DNA from: Cephalotus follicularis
Lineage: Eukaryota; Streptophyta; Magnoliopsida; Oxalidales; Cephalotaceae
Length of the DNA stretch: 64,000 nt
Assembly (NCBI GenBank): GCA_001972305.1
Contig: BDDD01002126.1
Location: 121,407 to 185,406, forward strand
Reading direction: 5' to 3'
Shown: one piece after another, positions 34,078 to 44,432 of the stretch
Numbering within the stretch: position 1 is the first letter of the stretch
Layout: every line of letters starts with the position of its first letter
Notes under the pieces: model-generated
Seen by the model: the letters and a program-made list of their open reading frames with translations, nothing else
What the model was told of the DNA's origin: nothing
Database searches by the model: none
Translations under genes and position numbers: made by a program

Positions 34078-35365
34078 TGTAGCGCCCCCGACCCGATTCC
34101 ACTTTATGCTCAAAGCGAGCTACGAATATCAGTGCGTTACGTGGGTGTGACCTTTGACCGTCAAATCATTTAACCATTTAACGATCCATTTCATATCATA
34201 TTCAATATGCTTATCACTTCACAGGATCACATATGCTTACATCTTTGAACACCAATTTCAAAATGGCATATTCTCATTATCATGATCATTTCTAATACCT
34301 TTGCATTTGTATATCACTTAATATGTAACCTTACACAGCGGAAAAACATAAACTTATCACATCATAAAACAATCATATACTCACCTTTATCATTAACTTC
34401 TCATACTCTCAAGTATGTTCAATAACTTTTGATCTCATCATCTTACATAAAAACATCATAACCTATAGCATTCATTTCCTTACCTTAACATATATACATC
34501 GTTTATCATAAAATGTTACATGGTGGAAAACGTTAACATATGATATTAAACATAACTTCATAGCATATCATACTTTCTTTCCTTACACTTCTTTTGCGAA
34601 CTTCCTCTAAAGATCGCAACTTCAAGTTCAACGTTTCCTGGAAGATTTGTTTGAAAACAAGACATTGAAAGGAGTGATCTTTAAAAAGCGCAGTAAGAAA
34701 CATAGTCATAAAACGTTATCGAAATCCGTTATTTTTTATAATCTTTATCAAAACGTTTACAATCATACATTTCAAAACATCATTGAAAACCATCTTCTAG
34801 TTTTACAAAACTAGTACATTTCACTGTCAAAATCCATTGTTTCTGATAGTTTTCGTAAAATCAAAAGATTTCCAAAATCCTACATTTTCTGGTGTATAAC
34901 ACCAACATACTTGAAAACAATCAAAAACATTTTCCAATCATACCTTCTTTTGGCTTGTATCACAACCATACTTGAAAACATCAGTAAAATCGTTTTCTTC
35001 ACACTCATAAACAAAACATCTTTAAAACTTTTTTTCTGTTCATATCTCATGAAACAAAACATTTCATAAAACTTAATAGTCGTGAACCTCTAATGAACCA
35101 TTTCACACCGCTTTATCGGGGCATTGTGCACTCCCCGATTACTATCCTTACATCACATGCATGTCCATGAGCACGCTCGACTCCATTAACATTGAGCATC
35201 TCGCTCAATTCCCCTTGGATCGCAATCCAATGGTGGTTCATTCATTAATCTTTTGCTAGATTAATCCTCACTGGATCGCAATCCAGTAGTTGTTCATGTC
35301 ATAAATTCATTTCATAAAACATTTCATAAAACATTTCTTAACACTTTGAGTGGCCAGCTCAAAGC

Positions 35366-35505
35366 ATTCATAAAACATTTCTCTTCATTTGAATACTTAA
35401 CTCAAATACATTCATAAAACATTTCTCTTCATTTGAGTACTTAACTCAAATGCATTCATAAAACATTTCTCTTCATTTGAGTACTTAACTCAAATGCATT
35501 CATAA
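35366..35505. repeat. 44-bp tandem repeat in solo LTR
   Basis: Units start at 35,366, 35,410, 35,454 and (partial) 35,498 (ATTCATAAAACATTTCTCTT...). More diverged versions continue to 35,700. Confidence 0.9.
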
Positions 35506-36419
35506 AATCATTTCATAAAATCTTTCTTAATACCTTGAGTGATCAGCTCAAAGCATTCATAAAACATCATCGTAAAACATTTCTAAAACTGGTTTCTCGT
35601 GTAGAAACATTCATTTCATTTTATTTCACAATCATAAAACATTTCTCATCACTTTGAGTAATTTAACTCAAAACATTTATAAAACAGTTTTGCATAACAT
35701 TTCTAAATCTTGAATTTCATATAGAAATAAACACTTTCATAGAAACCTTAAAACATCAAAGTTAAAGTAGAGATCTCAATGAATCCATAGAGATAAAAAT
35801 CATAAAATTCCATTGAGAAACGAAGCTGCAATGAATTTTTAAAGTTGCAGTTTCCTTTTGAAAATAGGACCTGAGCAGTAGAAGCAAACGGGGCTTTTCA
35901 TCAAGAATTCGGCATAATTTCGAGATGCATAAAACATAACAGTTAAAGTAGACATCTTAAGGTTTCAAAACATTAAACCATTCGAAATTTCATCAAGAAA
36001 TGAGCAAGATATGAATAAAACAATCTGCTGCATAATTTGGAAGTAAAACAGAGGAAGCTTTGACATAAATGGGTATTGGATTTTCCTTACCTCACTTTGA
36101 TCTCCTCCTCTCCTTCTCTCCCATGCATCCTCCTCTCTAAACTAGGCAGAAAGCAACCCTTACTCAGCTGAGAATGCACACATATATAAAGAGAAAGAGA
36201 AACTTGGAGGCCAAGCTTGCATGGTGTCATCCATGACCTCACCCATGTGAGTTTGCCTCCTAGTTGCCCATGTGTTTATTTCAATCCAATCCAATGATGC
36301 CACCTGCCCCTTTCCATCAGAAAAACATAAGTCTTCATTCCCTTGATTGACATGTGTCCCACAATCCATTTAAATCCTCCAAAACGGGACAAAAAGCTAG
36401 AATTCTGCACCTGACACAG

Positions 36420-36640
36420 GGCAAAGCGTCGACTCTTTCTCACTAAGCGTCGCCGGTCACGGGCTTATCCTGAGTTCTCCAACTTCTATCCCGACTAAAA
36501 CGCTGACGCTTTCCTACAAAGCGTCGCCGCTTTAAGTCTCGTCCAAGTCAACCTCAATACTTGATCTCGAAGCGTCGAAGCTTACATTTGGAGCGTCGAC
36601 GGTTGCCTCCAAAGCGTCGACTCTTTACCTGGAACCGTCG
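36420..36640. repeat. GCGTCGAC/GCGTCGCCG array in solo LTR 34,078-36,884
   Basis: About eight motifs such as AAGCGTCGACTCTTT, AAGCGTCGCCGCTTT and GAGCGTCGACGGTT, some palindromic with AAAGCG...CGCTTT ends. Confidence 0.82.
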
Positions 36641-36884
36641 GCGCTTAAGCCAGAATTTCCAGTCCAAACCAATAACCAATTTCAATTTTCTTCCGGGGGC
36701 TATGTCCCCGAGCCCCTGCCCGCTGTCCGAGCAGCGGGACCCCCCGTCCGCTCACTGGGGAGCGGAACCCCCGAACCCCCCGAGCGTAGGGTCATACTAC
36801 GGGTTCCTTGAAATATTTGCCAATTACACAATAGCAATCATCTTTCCATAATTAATATCTTTAATAGAAATTCGGGTCGTTACA

Positions 36885-37470
36885 CCTCGGTCTTCTCATT
36901 GGGATGTTGTTATTCATATTTTGAGGTATCTTAAGAGTAGTCCAGAATGTGGGTTGTTATATTGTGACCATGGTCATCATCGGGTTGAAAGTTTTTCTGA
37001 TGCTGATTGGGCAGGGTCTCCTTCTGACAGAAGATCTACTACTGGTTATTGTGTTTTCGTTGGAGGCAACCTTGTTTCATGGAAAAGCAAGAAACATAGT
37101 GTAGTTGCACGTTCTAATGCCGAGTCAGAGTACAGAGCTATGGCTAATGTTACATGTGAATTGATGTAGATACGACAGTTATTAAGTGAACTTGGGTTTG
37201 GTGACCCGTCTCCTATGCAGTTGTGGTGTGATAACCAAACTGCTATTCATATTGCCTCAAATCCTATATTTCATGAACGTACTAAGCATATTGAGGTAGA
37301 TTGTCATTTCATTCATGAAAAGCTTCAGCAAAAGCTCATTTCGACCAACTTTGTGAGAACAGCTGGACAACTTGCAGATGTGTTTACAAAGTCCTTAGTC
37401 AGTGGGAGGATTAAAACTATTTGTAACATGCTGGGCATGTATGATATGTATGCTCCAACTTGAGGGGGAG
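36885..37470 (+). pseudogene. Copia B RNase H end and polypurine tract
   Basis: Sequence HILRYLKSSPECGLLYCD leads into RNase H: VESFSDADWAGSPSDRRSTT, GYCVFVGGNLVSWKSKKHSV, SNAESEYRAMANVTCELM, then QLWCDNQTAIHIASNPIFHE and TKHIEVDCHFIHEKLQQKLI. One TAG (37,168) replaces a tryptophan codon. The end ADVFTKSLVSGRIKTICNML precedes the polypurine tract. Confidence 0.87.
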
Positions 37471-37599
37471 TGTTAGATAAGGATAAATTAGTGTTTAGGG
37501 AAATTAGTCTTTATATCAAGAAGTTGTACCCAACTATAAATATATAGTTAGTTCAAACTAATTTGTCTGGTACTTTTGCTCTCTCAATTCTGACTAACA
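37471..37599 (+). repeat. 3' LTR of copia B
   Basis: 129 bp, TGTTAGATAAGG to CTGACTAACA, after GAGGGGGAG. Twin of 28,145-28,274. Confidence 0.87.
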
Positions 37600-37647
37600 G
37601 ATTTATAGGCTTTCATCTAGTGTATTTGATTTCAAAACACCTGTATC
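37600..37647 (+). pseudogene. Copia A integrase sliver between copia B and a solo LTR
   Basis: 48 bp reading RLSSSVFDFKTPV, which continues the copia A integrase from 28,144 and is continued at 40,005. The piece fixes the insertion order: copia A first, then both inserts. Confidence 0.7.
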
Positions 37648-37787
37648 TGTAACGCCCGGGTTTTCGGTAAAGTGTAATGTTGCTTTTCCAATGTAATTTT
37701 GCACCTTGTGTTAATGGGAACCGTGTTTTTCCTCTTTTGTGTGTTGGAAGTTGCAAGAAAAGTGTGTTTGTGTGCTTTGAAGCAGTG

Positions 37788-37925
37788 GGCAGCCGACTGC
37801 CACAGGGAGGCAGCCGACTGGGCTCCCCTGGTGAAGGAACCAGCCAGCTGCTGTGGGGAAGCAGCCGGCTGTGTGTGTGTCGGTAGAAACAGCCGACTGC
37901 CAAGTCGAGGCAGTCGACTGCCAGG
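37788..37925 (+). repeat. CAGCCGACTG array, proximal cluster
   Basis: Four clear copies (CAGCCGACTG or CAGTCGACTG) and two decayed ones (CAGCCAGCTG, CAGCCGGCTG), followed by a ~25-bp tandem duplication (GCCAGGCGCCAGACAGCACAC) at 37,919-37,970. Confidence 0.82.
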
Positions 37926-38477
37926 CGCCAGACAGCACACGTGCTGCCAGGCGCCAGACAGCACACGTGCTGTCAGGCTTGGTGTGACAAAAGTGGGTGT
38001 TGGCTTTATATGGGCAGAAGACAGAGAGGGGCCGGGTTTCTCCATAAAAACACAAGCTTCTTCCTCCATCTTCATCCTTTTTCACGGAGAGTTCAGAGAG
38101 AGTGTGAAAGAGTGAAGAAAAGGGAGTGAAAGTGTGTGTGTGTTGTGGATCCAAGGAGCTTTGTGTTGAACCGTGGACTTGGAGGCTTGGACAGTGGCAA
38201 GAACGGACCAGTGGGAGTTGCTGGACGAGTTGGGGAGTGCAAAAGCCTTGGTTTTGGACTTAAAGAGGTGGATTGCAGCTCCTAACTTGGAGTTCTAAGG
38301 TAGGGGGAAAGTCATTTTTGTGATGTTAAGTTCGGTTTTAATGTTTTCCATGATATAAAATGCATGTATGTGTTGTGTATTGAGCCTGGAATGTGTTGTT
38401 GCATAAATGTCCTGTGTTGGGATGGGTTTGGTGTGTGTTGTGGCTTGTTTTGGCTGTTGTTTTCTTCGTTTTCTGCA

Positions 38478-38800
38478 GAGTCCAGCCGACTGCCCGTGTT
38501 GGGCAGCCGACTGCTTAATGGTTCCAGCCGACTGTGCTTGAGGAGCCAGTCGACTGTCCATGTGTATCTCTGGGAAGTTCCCGCAGAGGTTGTGTAGTCG
38601 ACTGCTGTAGGTCAGCAGCCGACTGTTGAGTGTGGACAGCCGACTGTCCTGAGGGACAGCCGACTGTCGAGTGTGAGCAGCCGACTGTCGAGGGAGACAG
38701 CCGACTGATTAGTGTGGTCAGCCGACTGCTAGTGTTGGGCAGCCGACTGTTTGAAGGCTAACAGCCGACTGCCAGTGAGGGACAGCCGACTGTTAGGGCC
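38478..38800 (+). repeat. CAGCCGACTG array, distal cluster of 14 copies
   Basis: Fourteen copies of AG(C/T)CGACTG counted by eye, spaced about 17-35 bp with unrelated spacers, nearly all in the C form and two in the T form. Confidence 0.88.
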
Positions 38801-40004
38801 TGTTTTGCATTGTGAACATGTGTATGCATCGTGTATTGTGATGAGCTGCTTTGTAAAGTTTTATGAACTGTTTTGACCATTGTGATTTCTGAGTTTGAAC
38901 TGTTATATCACCTTTCTGGAAGTGCATTGTAGTTTAATGTAAATCATTACTTTACACGAAAATGTATGTTTTGAGAAAATATATATTTTCGAACCGTGAA
39001 AATGACTTCCAAAAACACCGTGAACCGAGTTTTGTGATATTGAGAACCGAGAACCGTGACATCGTGAAAATGAGCTTGCTTTCAAGTATTTTGTTTTATA
39101 AATTACTTGGAAAACTGTTTTGAGCATCGAGATTACTGTGATTGTGATTGAGCTTGATTGTGATTGCTGATTGTGATTGTGATTGTGATTGTGATTGTGA
39201 CTGTGACCGTACTAGTTGCGTGGCGGAGATGCCAGCAATGACTAGTGGTCGGGTCGACTCAGGGGCCAGGAGTTGGTTGGGTGACTCACTGCATCGTGAC
39301 CTGCTTCGTGCCGTCCGGAGTCGGGGCCGATGACGGGATGTACGACGTTGGGGCCAGGAGTTGGCGACGCTCTTCGTACCTATCGAGATTTGTGTAGTCC
39401 TTTTTGGGACGTGATTGTGAACCGTGAAATGTGATATCGTGTTATTGTGCATCGTGATGCTGTGACATCGTGGTTTGGCATGTGTATATCTATATTTATA
39501 TATATGCATCGAGATATAGTATGTACTGCATCATGTTGCATCCATACCTTGGTTTTGTTGATCTTATGTCGCTTTTATGACTTTGGCCGAGTGAGGACAA
39601 AGGCTAACCCCCTACTGCTGCAGATTGATGCTGCGTTTTGGATATCGCCGGGCATGGCTGTATCAGACAGTGAAGTGATGGAGTTTTATGCTTTAAGTGT
39701 TTAGTAAAGCAGTGTGTAAACATGTTATACTTTGGTTCATGTACTAATGTTTAACGAGGTTGTTGTATCGACTTTTGGATCACGCTCCGTTTGTGGGCTT
39801 TTTAAACAATGCTTTACTGTGGATGTTGTGGGGATCATGTGGTATGGGACGCATGGTTCCGTTTGCTTTCAGCTTATAGTTAAATGCTTCCGCAAGGTTG
39901 ATGTTTAATCAAAAGTTTTAAGTTTTATCGTTCTCTGTATAAGCTGGATGTTTGTTAAATTGCCATGTTGTATGTTGTTAATGCAAGCGGGGTGTGACAG
40001 TATC

Positions 40005-40883
40005 ACTTTTACCAGATGCCTCTCTTGTCTTACATCTCCCACCAAAGGTCTTTACTTGTGTTTGTTTTGTTAATAATTCTACTCCTTCCCATGACAAACT
40101 TGATCCTAGAGCCATACGTTGTGTCTTCCTTGGCTATTCCACGTCCCAAAAGGGATACAAGTGTTAGTATCCCTATTCTCGCAAAACTCTTTGTTACCAT
40201 GAATGTCACCTTTCATGAAAAAGAGTCGTTCTTTCGGTCATCTCTTCATAGGGAGAATTATATTGCGGTGGAATTTTTTTCACCTATTACTAGTCATATT
40301 ATTGAGGAACAGATTCCCTCTAACTCATCTTTGATTAATGATACTACTTATGTTAAGGGGGAAAATGAGAATTATAGCAAGGGGGAGAGCGAGAAATGTG
40401 TTGCAGAAGAGGATGCAAGAGCAACTCAGACACAAGTGGGAAAGGACTTAATCACTTATCCCAGGAGAAAGAGAAAAAATCATATAGAAAAGTCCATTCA
40501 TGTGCACCCAGAGCAATTGACAACCCCGGACTCAGATCCATCTCTATCTCCATCTCCTTTGGTGTCAGGTAATGTTAATCATTCTATCAATGACTTAAAT
40601 AAACCTATTGCTCACAGAAAAGGAGTTAAAGCTTGTACTCAACATCCTCTTTCTAACTTTGTGTCTTACAAAAGGCTGTCTTCTACATATCGTGCTTTTC
40701 TTTCTTCGTTGTCCTCTATGTCTATTCCACAACAGATCCAAAATGGAAAAATGCCACGGTAGAGGAAATGTCAGCTTTGAAAAAAAATGATACATGGGAG
40801 TTAGTTTCTTTACCAATTGAAAAGAAGACAGTGGGATGCAAATGGGTATTTACTGTAAAATAAAAAGCATATGGAACTGTGGA
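40005..40883 (+). pseudogene. Copia A integrase C-terminus to reverse transcriptase start
   Basis: In several frames: LDPRAIRCVFLGYSTSQKGY, VTMNVTFHEKESFF, SNFVSYKRLSSTYRAFLSSL and then EEMSALKKNDTWELVSLPIE with KKTVGCKWVFTVK, the opening of copia reverse transcriptase. A stop follows (TAA at 40,861) and homology ends at about 40,883. No copia A reverse transcriptase core, RNase H or 3' LTR is present, so about half of the element is gone. Confidence 0.78.
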
Positions 40884-41709
40884 GAAGTAGTAGAAGAAGT
40901 AGGAGATGACAACGCGGATGAAACGCTGGCGAAACTTAGCAGCAGCAGGTAGCATAGATGGCGACGCGTGGCGGCTGTCTACAGCGGACGATGTCAGACG
41001 GAGGCGAGCTTATCAAGGATGATAGATCGACTGACGATGGTTCCAATGGTGGGGTGCGTGTGCCAAGGAAACGTCTAGATTCGCATAGACTACATTCTTC
41101 AGTCGCGGCTTCAATGGTGTTTTCCGGCGACGTTGTGGCTCAGACGACGACGTGGTTCTAGGCGAAGGTCAATCAGCAAGAAAGAAGTCTTACGGTGATG
41201 GTCGCGGCTTCTGACAGCGCTAAAACCAGCACGTGTTTAGATATTGACGATGAAGAATAGTGAAGACGATCACATGCATGGCTGTTGTGCTGATTTATTA
41301 TTTTATTGTTTTTTTTTTTTAAACTAATCTGCCCAAATCTCCCACAAACTAAGGAATTTGTGGAGAAACAAGGGCTCTGATACCAAATATGATGCAAGAC
41401 AAGAGGGTTTTGGTCTCATACCACTCAATAAGATCACCGTGAGGGAAAATATAACATGATTCAATAATTTCAATAATCGATAACTGAGTTCAGTGTGTTC
41501 CCATCAACACATATAAATAGGAAAACACGAGTGTAGAAAAGTAAAATTACACAATAACCTTAATAAAACACAACTATGAATAAAAACGGCAGAAAAGTAA
41601 AATTTACAAAACAACCCTAATAAAACACAACTAGAAATAAAAACAATGCGACTACAATCGACGACGTCTACTATAGTCCCCATCAAACAAGTAGTTTGAA
41701 GTATTAACA
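40884..41709 (-). mobile_element. 5' end of copia G (minus): LTR, primer site and leader
   Basis: The minus strand reads an LTR from TGTTAATACTTC (41,709) to TTGCATCA (41,390, 320 bp), then TGGTATCAGAGC (41,385 to 41,374), a perfect tRNA-Met primer site. A ~490-bp leader with no clear gag ends at 40,884, where truncated copia A begins. A TATA-like TATTTATA lies near 41,515. The right flank is ordinary intron 4. The body and 3' LTR are missing, so a deletion probably joined copia A to copia G. Confidence 0.65.
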
Positions 41710-42059
41710 TCTGTGTTCCAAGATTCCTTGTAGATGATTAAAGTTTGCTCAAATATAAAGCAGTAGATAGATATATTATCTCCCTAAGAAATGTTAAGAC
41801 TGACATATAATGAACAATCAAATACTTAAAACCTCAACAGATTCCCTGGTACATTGGATGTCAACAATTTTCCTTGAGAATTTATCGGTCAAAAGTATAC
41901 CAGTAGACCCAAAATAGGGGGGAATGATACGGGAAAGTAAAAACACAAAACTCTGTCGTTAAGGACTTCTACAGCCCAGAAATTACAACCTAAATTCATG
42001 TATATACATGTATAAAATGCAAAAAATTTCTTTCATTTATTTCTCCTGAAGTTACATAC

Positions 42060-42588
42060 CTTTTTTGTTTGTGATATGTGCCCAACAGCTGTTGATGAAA
42101 TAGAGATGCAATCAGCAGCAGGAATATCACAACTAAAATTATACACAGCTAGTTACTTTGAAAGGGAAAAAAAATGACAAGGAAACACCCAAGTCTTGCC
42201 CGTTACAGTTGCACTTCCTCCAAGAAGTTCATACAGTGATTCAACAAATTCCTTGTAGTACGTAACAATGCCTGCACCAACCATAAAACCCATGTCCTAA
42301 CTCGGATTGATGAACTTCTTAGCAAAACTACGCACACATACAAAAAGTCAAAAAAGATACCTGGATTTCCAGGGATGACGAGGACATTAAATGTAGGTTC
42401 ATCAGCTCGTATCTCTAGTAGTTCAGTTGTGTAACTGACCAGAATAAAACATAACAATCTTAAAAAAAAAAAAAAAACTAAGAATCATTAGGCAGTTAAA
42501 AACAGCATGGACACACTTACCCGGACACAGTGCACAGCCGAAAATTCACTGGCCTTTTCTCTTTAGAAGGCAAATCATCATCATCCAT
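42060..42588 (-). CDS. LDAH-like lipid-droplet hydrolase, exons 1-4
   Basis: Minus-strand exons: 42521-42588 (ATG at 42588; MDDDDLPSKEKRPVNFRLC), 42361-42434 (YTTELLEIRADEPTF then NVLVIPGNPG), 42200-42271 (IVTYYKEFVESLYELLGGSA) and 42060-42088 (VGHISQTKK). Joined, they give 81 codons without a stop, in phase with exon 5 at 5,820. VIPGNPGIVTYYKEF is the signature N-terminus of the family (beta strand plus oxyanion-loop region). Exon 3 ends in a GC donor. No signal peptide is visible, as expected for a droplet-associated protein. The ATG is the first in a run encoding four aspartates; an upstream 5' UTR exon is possible because ATTATTCAG precedes the leader. The start codon is therefore likely but not proven. 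Confidence 0.82.
42198..42199 (-). other. GC splice donor of intron 3
   Basis: On the minus strand exon 3 ends GTAACGG followed by gcaaga, and exon 4 starts after caacag. Using GC-AG gives ...SATV-T-A-VGHISQ, which matches the family. Using the nearby GT (ACT|gtaacg) would break the phase with exon 4. GC-AG introns are a known minor class in plants. Confidence 0.72.
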
Positions 42589-43264
42589 CTCTCTAGTTTT
42601 GTTATTGTCTGAATAATAGTAGTGAGAGAAATTGGACATATACTAAAACCGAATCGGTCAATTGAATTGGCAAAAGTATTCTTTATAAGTACATAAATAA
42701 ATAAAAACTAAATGCCCCCCCCCCAAAGGAACTATTCTCGATTTAAAAGGTCTGAAATTTAGGTCGAACCCATTCCCATGACTACACGGAAATCAACAGA
42801 CTCTGGATTTTTTTTTTTTTAATAAAATCACATTCTAAGTATTCTTTTTTTGATATCACATTCCTAAGAAGAATCATATTAGATTAAAATAGTTTCTTTC
42901 AAATCACTTGATTTAAGGATATTTTTGGAATAAATTTTCATGCGTTTAAATCACATGCAAAAAAAAATTAAAATTGTTATATATATAAAATAAATTGTCA
43001 CCTGCACATCTAGCTATCTAGCTAGATGTCTTGTTTTGACGACGGTTCGTTGAGTTTTCCCTTAAATTGATATGGCTTTATTTACAGTCATTTTATTAAT
43101 TCAAATATCAACTGAATTGTGGACAATTATACTGTTCATTGATCCCAAAAGAGAAGGTATGATTACCCTCACGCTCTAAATGTATACCTCTAAGGCATGT
43201 CCGTAGACGAAACTTATGAAATATATAGCTATATAGCTATATATATATATATATATAATAAATT
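42589..43264. other. 5' flank of the hydrolase gene
   Basis: AT-rich, with homopolymer and TA runs. It must contain the 5' UTR and promoter on the minus strand, but I cannot place a TATA box or start site with confidence. A short duplicated phrase TAAATTGTCACCTG occurs at about 42,990 and 43,260. Confidence 0.4.
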
Positions 43265-43890
43265 GTCACCTGTACACAGGGACGACAATTTTCTATGTCC
43301 TCACTCCCCGCTCCGCTCCAAATGGGGTGGGGAATCTCCGTCCCGTTTAAGGATTGGAGTGAGGATGAAGGAAAAAATATGTCCCACAGGTAGAGATGGG
43401 GAAGGGGCAAAACAAGTGTTTTCTCTGCTTCGCCCCGCCCCGCTCCACCCCGCTTCGTCCCGTCCCGCCTCACCCCGCTTTCTCTTTGTATATTTTATCA
43501 TATATATGATATATCAATAAATGAATTTCGTAAAATATTATTGTAATATTATATCTAAGATTTATTGTAATATGTATTTATATATAACAAATACATTTAA
43601 TCTTTTTTTCTTATATTTTAAGCATATTAATATGTGAGTTTAAGAATAAAAGAAACTATTAGTCATGTGGTTGTGCTTAGCTTATATATCGATGAGGTTA
43701 GGGACGACGATGATGTAGATTGAGACAGATTTTACCATCCCGTCTCCGCCCTGCCCCCGCCCCGTCAAAGAAATGGCATCCCCGCCATGAGAAAAGGAAA
43801 CTTCATCCCGTCCCCGTCCCGCTCTTTGGTGGGGTGGGGAAGGGATGGTAAAATCCACCCCGATCCGCCCCGATCCGCCCCATTATATTG
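43265..43890. repeat. GC-rich repeat with CCCCGCCCC blocks upstream of the hydrolase gene
   Basis: Two GC-rich blocks (43,295-43,490 and 43,735-43,885) made of CCCGCTCC, CCCCGCCCC and GGTGGGGA words are separated by AT-rich sequence. The right block forms an inverted pair (TTTACCATCCCGTCTCC against GGGAAGGGATGGTAAAATCC). It looks like a small non-autonomous element, but I cannot name its family. The open frames in it are low-complexity. Confidence 0.5.
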
Positions 43891-44034
43891 CACTGCTTAG
43901 TACCACTGAAGTGCATTAATTATTGTCCTGAAATTAATGTACTCTATCAAATGTTGCAAGACGGAATGACAAAATAAAAAATTTGTTACCAAATGACAAT
44001 ATATCATGTTACACACACACATATATATAGAGGG

Positions 44035-44432
44035 AATATCTTTTATGCGTGAAATTGTACCCAACTTAGATGTAATGTCACTTTAATTACTATACTTGTG
44101 AATTGTATATTTTAAATCCAACAATTTGATTTGATATTATATTAATATAAATCACTTATCTAAATTTTTAAATCAATTTGATATCTGTAGATATTATATT
44201 GAATATTATAATATTTTATTATTTATGAGTAACTTATAAAACGGTTAAACTTTTCATATGAAAATGAAATAGTTAGAGATATTCAAGTGATTTAAAAATT
44301 TGGACCATGATGATCTAGACAAATAGATCATGAAATCCATCGGTTGGATTTGAAAAATGTTATTCACAAGTATAATAATTAGAGTGATACTACACCTAAG
44401 TTGGGTGTAATGTCACCCCATAAAAGAGACAT
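44035..44432. mobile_element. MITE with ~70-bp imperfect terminal inverted repeats
   Basis: The left arm (ATCTTTTATGCGTGAAATTG, then ACCCAACTTAGATGTAATGT and TTAATTACTATACTTGTGAA) matches the reverse complement of the right arm (CTCTTTTATGGGGTGACATT, then ACCCAACTTAGGTGTAGTAT and TAATTATTATACTTGTGAAT). The interior is AT-rich without coding capacity. It interrupts or borders a copia gag fragment. Confidence 0.72.

Larger units (their letters stand above)
34078..36884 (-). mobile_element. Solo LTR (gypsy type), 2.8 kb, inside copia B
   Basis: 2,807 bp, plus strand TGTAGCGCCCCCGACC to GGGTCGTTACA, flanked by CCTCG at 34073-34077 and 36885-36889. Copia B continues in frame to the right. Minus orientation is inferred from the purine-rich leader and AGGTAAGG on the minus strand (plus CCTTACCT at 36,085-36,092). 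The family also includes 47,691-50,260 and the fragment 12,931-14,085. Confidence 0.87.
28145..37599 (+). mobile_element. Copia B, both LTRs present, with two solo LTRs nested inside
   Basis: LTRs at 28,145-28,274 and 37,471-37,599, primer site TGGTATTAGAGC at 28,275-28,286 and polypurine tract GAGGGGGAG at 37,462. Flanking duplication GATTA/GATTT (28140-28144 and 37600-37604) lies within copia A integrase. Its own length without the nested LTRs is about 4.2 kb. Most of gag is missing. The two LTRs differ at roughly a dozen positions over 130 bp by eye, so the insertion is not recent. Confidence 0.87.
37648..39999 (+). mobile_element. Solo LTR (gypsy type) in copia A integrase
   Basis: 2,352 bp from TGTAACGCCCGGG to GGGGTGTGACA, flanked by GTATC at 37643-37647 and 40000-40004. 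It has GGACAAAGGCTAACCCC near 39,594, as in gypsy 1, and the block CCTAACTTGGAG...AGGTAGGGGG at 38,281-38,306. It carries the densest CAGCCGACTG array in the window and a (TGTGAT)n run at about 39,140-39,205. Confidence 0.88.
5821..42059 (-). other. Intron 4 of the hydrolase gene, 36.2 kb, filled with nested transposons
   Basis: The intron lies between exon 4 (donor gtatgtaac, read on the minus strand at 42,059) and exon 5 (acceptor cttttag just above 5,820). Both flanking exons are intact and in phase: exon 4 ends after 81 full codons and exon 5 begins with a full codon. About 200 bp next to exon 5 and 350 bp next to exon 4 look like ordinary intron. The rest (6,019-41,709) consists of copia, gypsy and LINE pieces listed separately. 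Confidence 0.8.

Noticed and set aside
37613-38154. Overlapping frames of about 110-150 codons
   Set aside because: They lie in the LTR and follow the CAGCCGACTG array; no conserved motif.
38478-38800. Regularly spaced repeats with unique spacers resembling a CRISPR array
   Set aside because: Repeats are only ~10 bp, lie inside a plant LTR and have no cas genes; the genome is a plant.
39148-39333. Open frame encoding alternating Asp-Cys
   Set aside because: It is the translation of a (TGTGAT)n microsatellite inside a solo LTR.
41374-41385. tRNA-like sequence
   Set aside because: It is a 12-bp primer binding site complementary to initiator tRNA-Met, not a tRNA gene; the same holds at 6,291, 16,376, 20,910, 28,275, 51,225 and 58,113.
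41710-41800. Candidate extra hydrolase exon (GAATCTTGGAACACAGATG on minus)
   Set aside because: It resembled the expected exon 5 only by chance; the true exon 5 is intact at 5,770-5,820 and in phase.
43197-43520. 107-codon frame rich in Arg, Pro and Ser
   Set aside because: Low-complexity translation of the GC-rich repeat.
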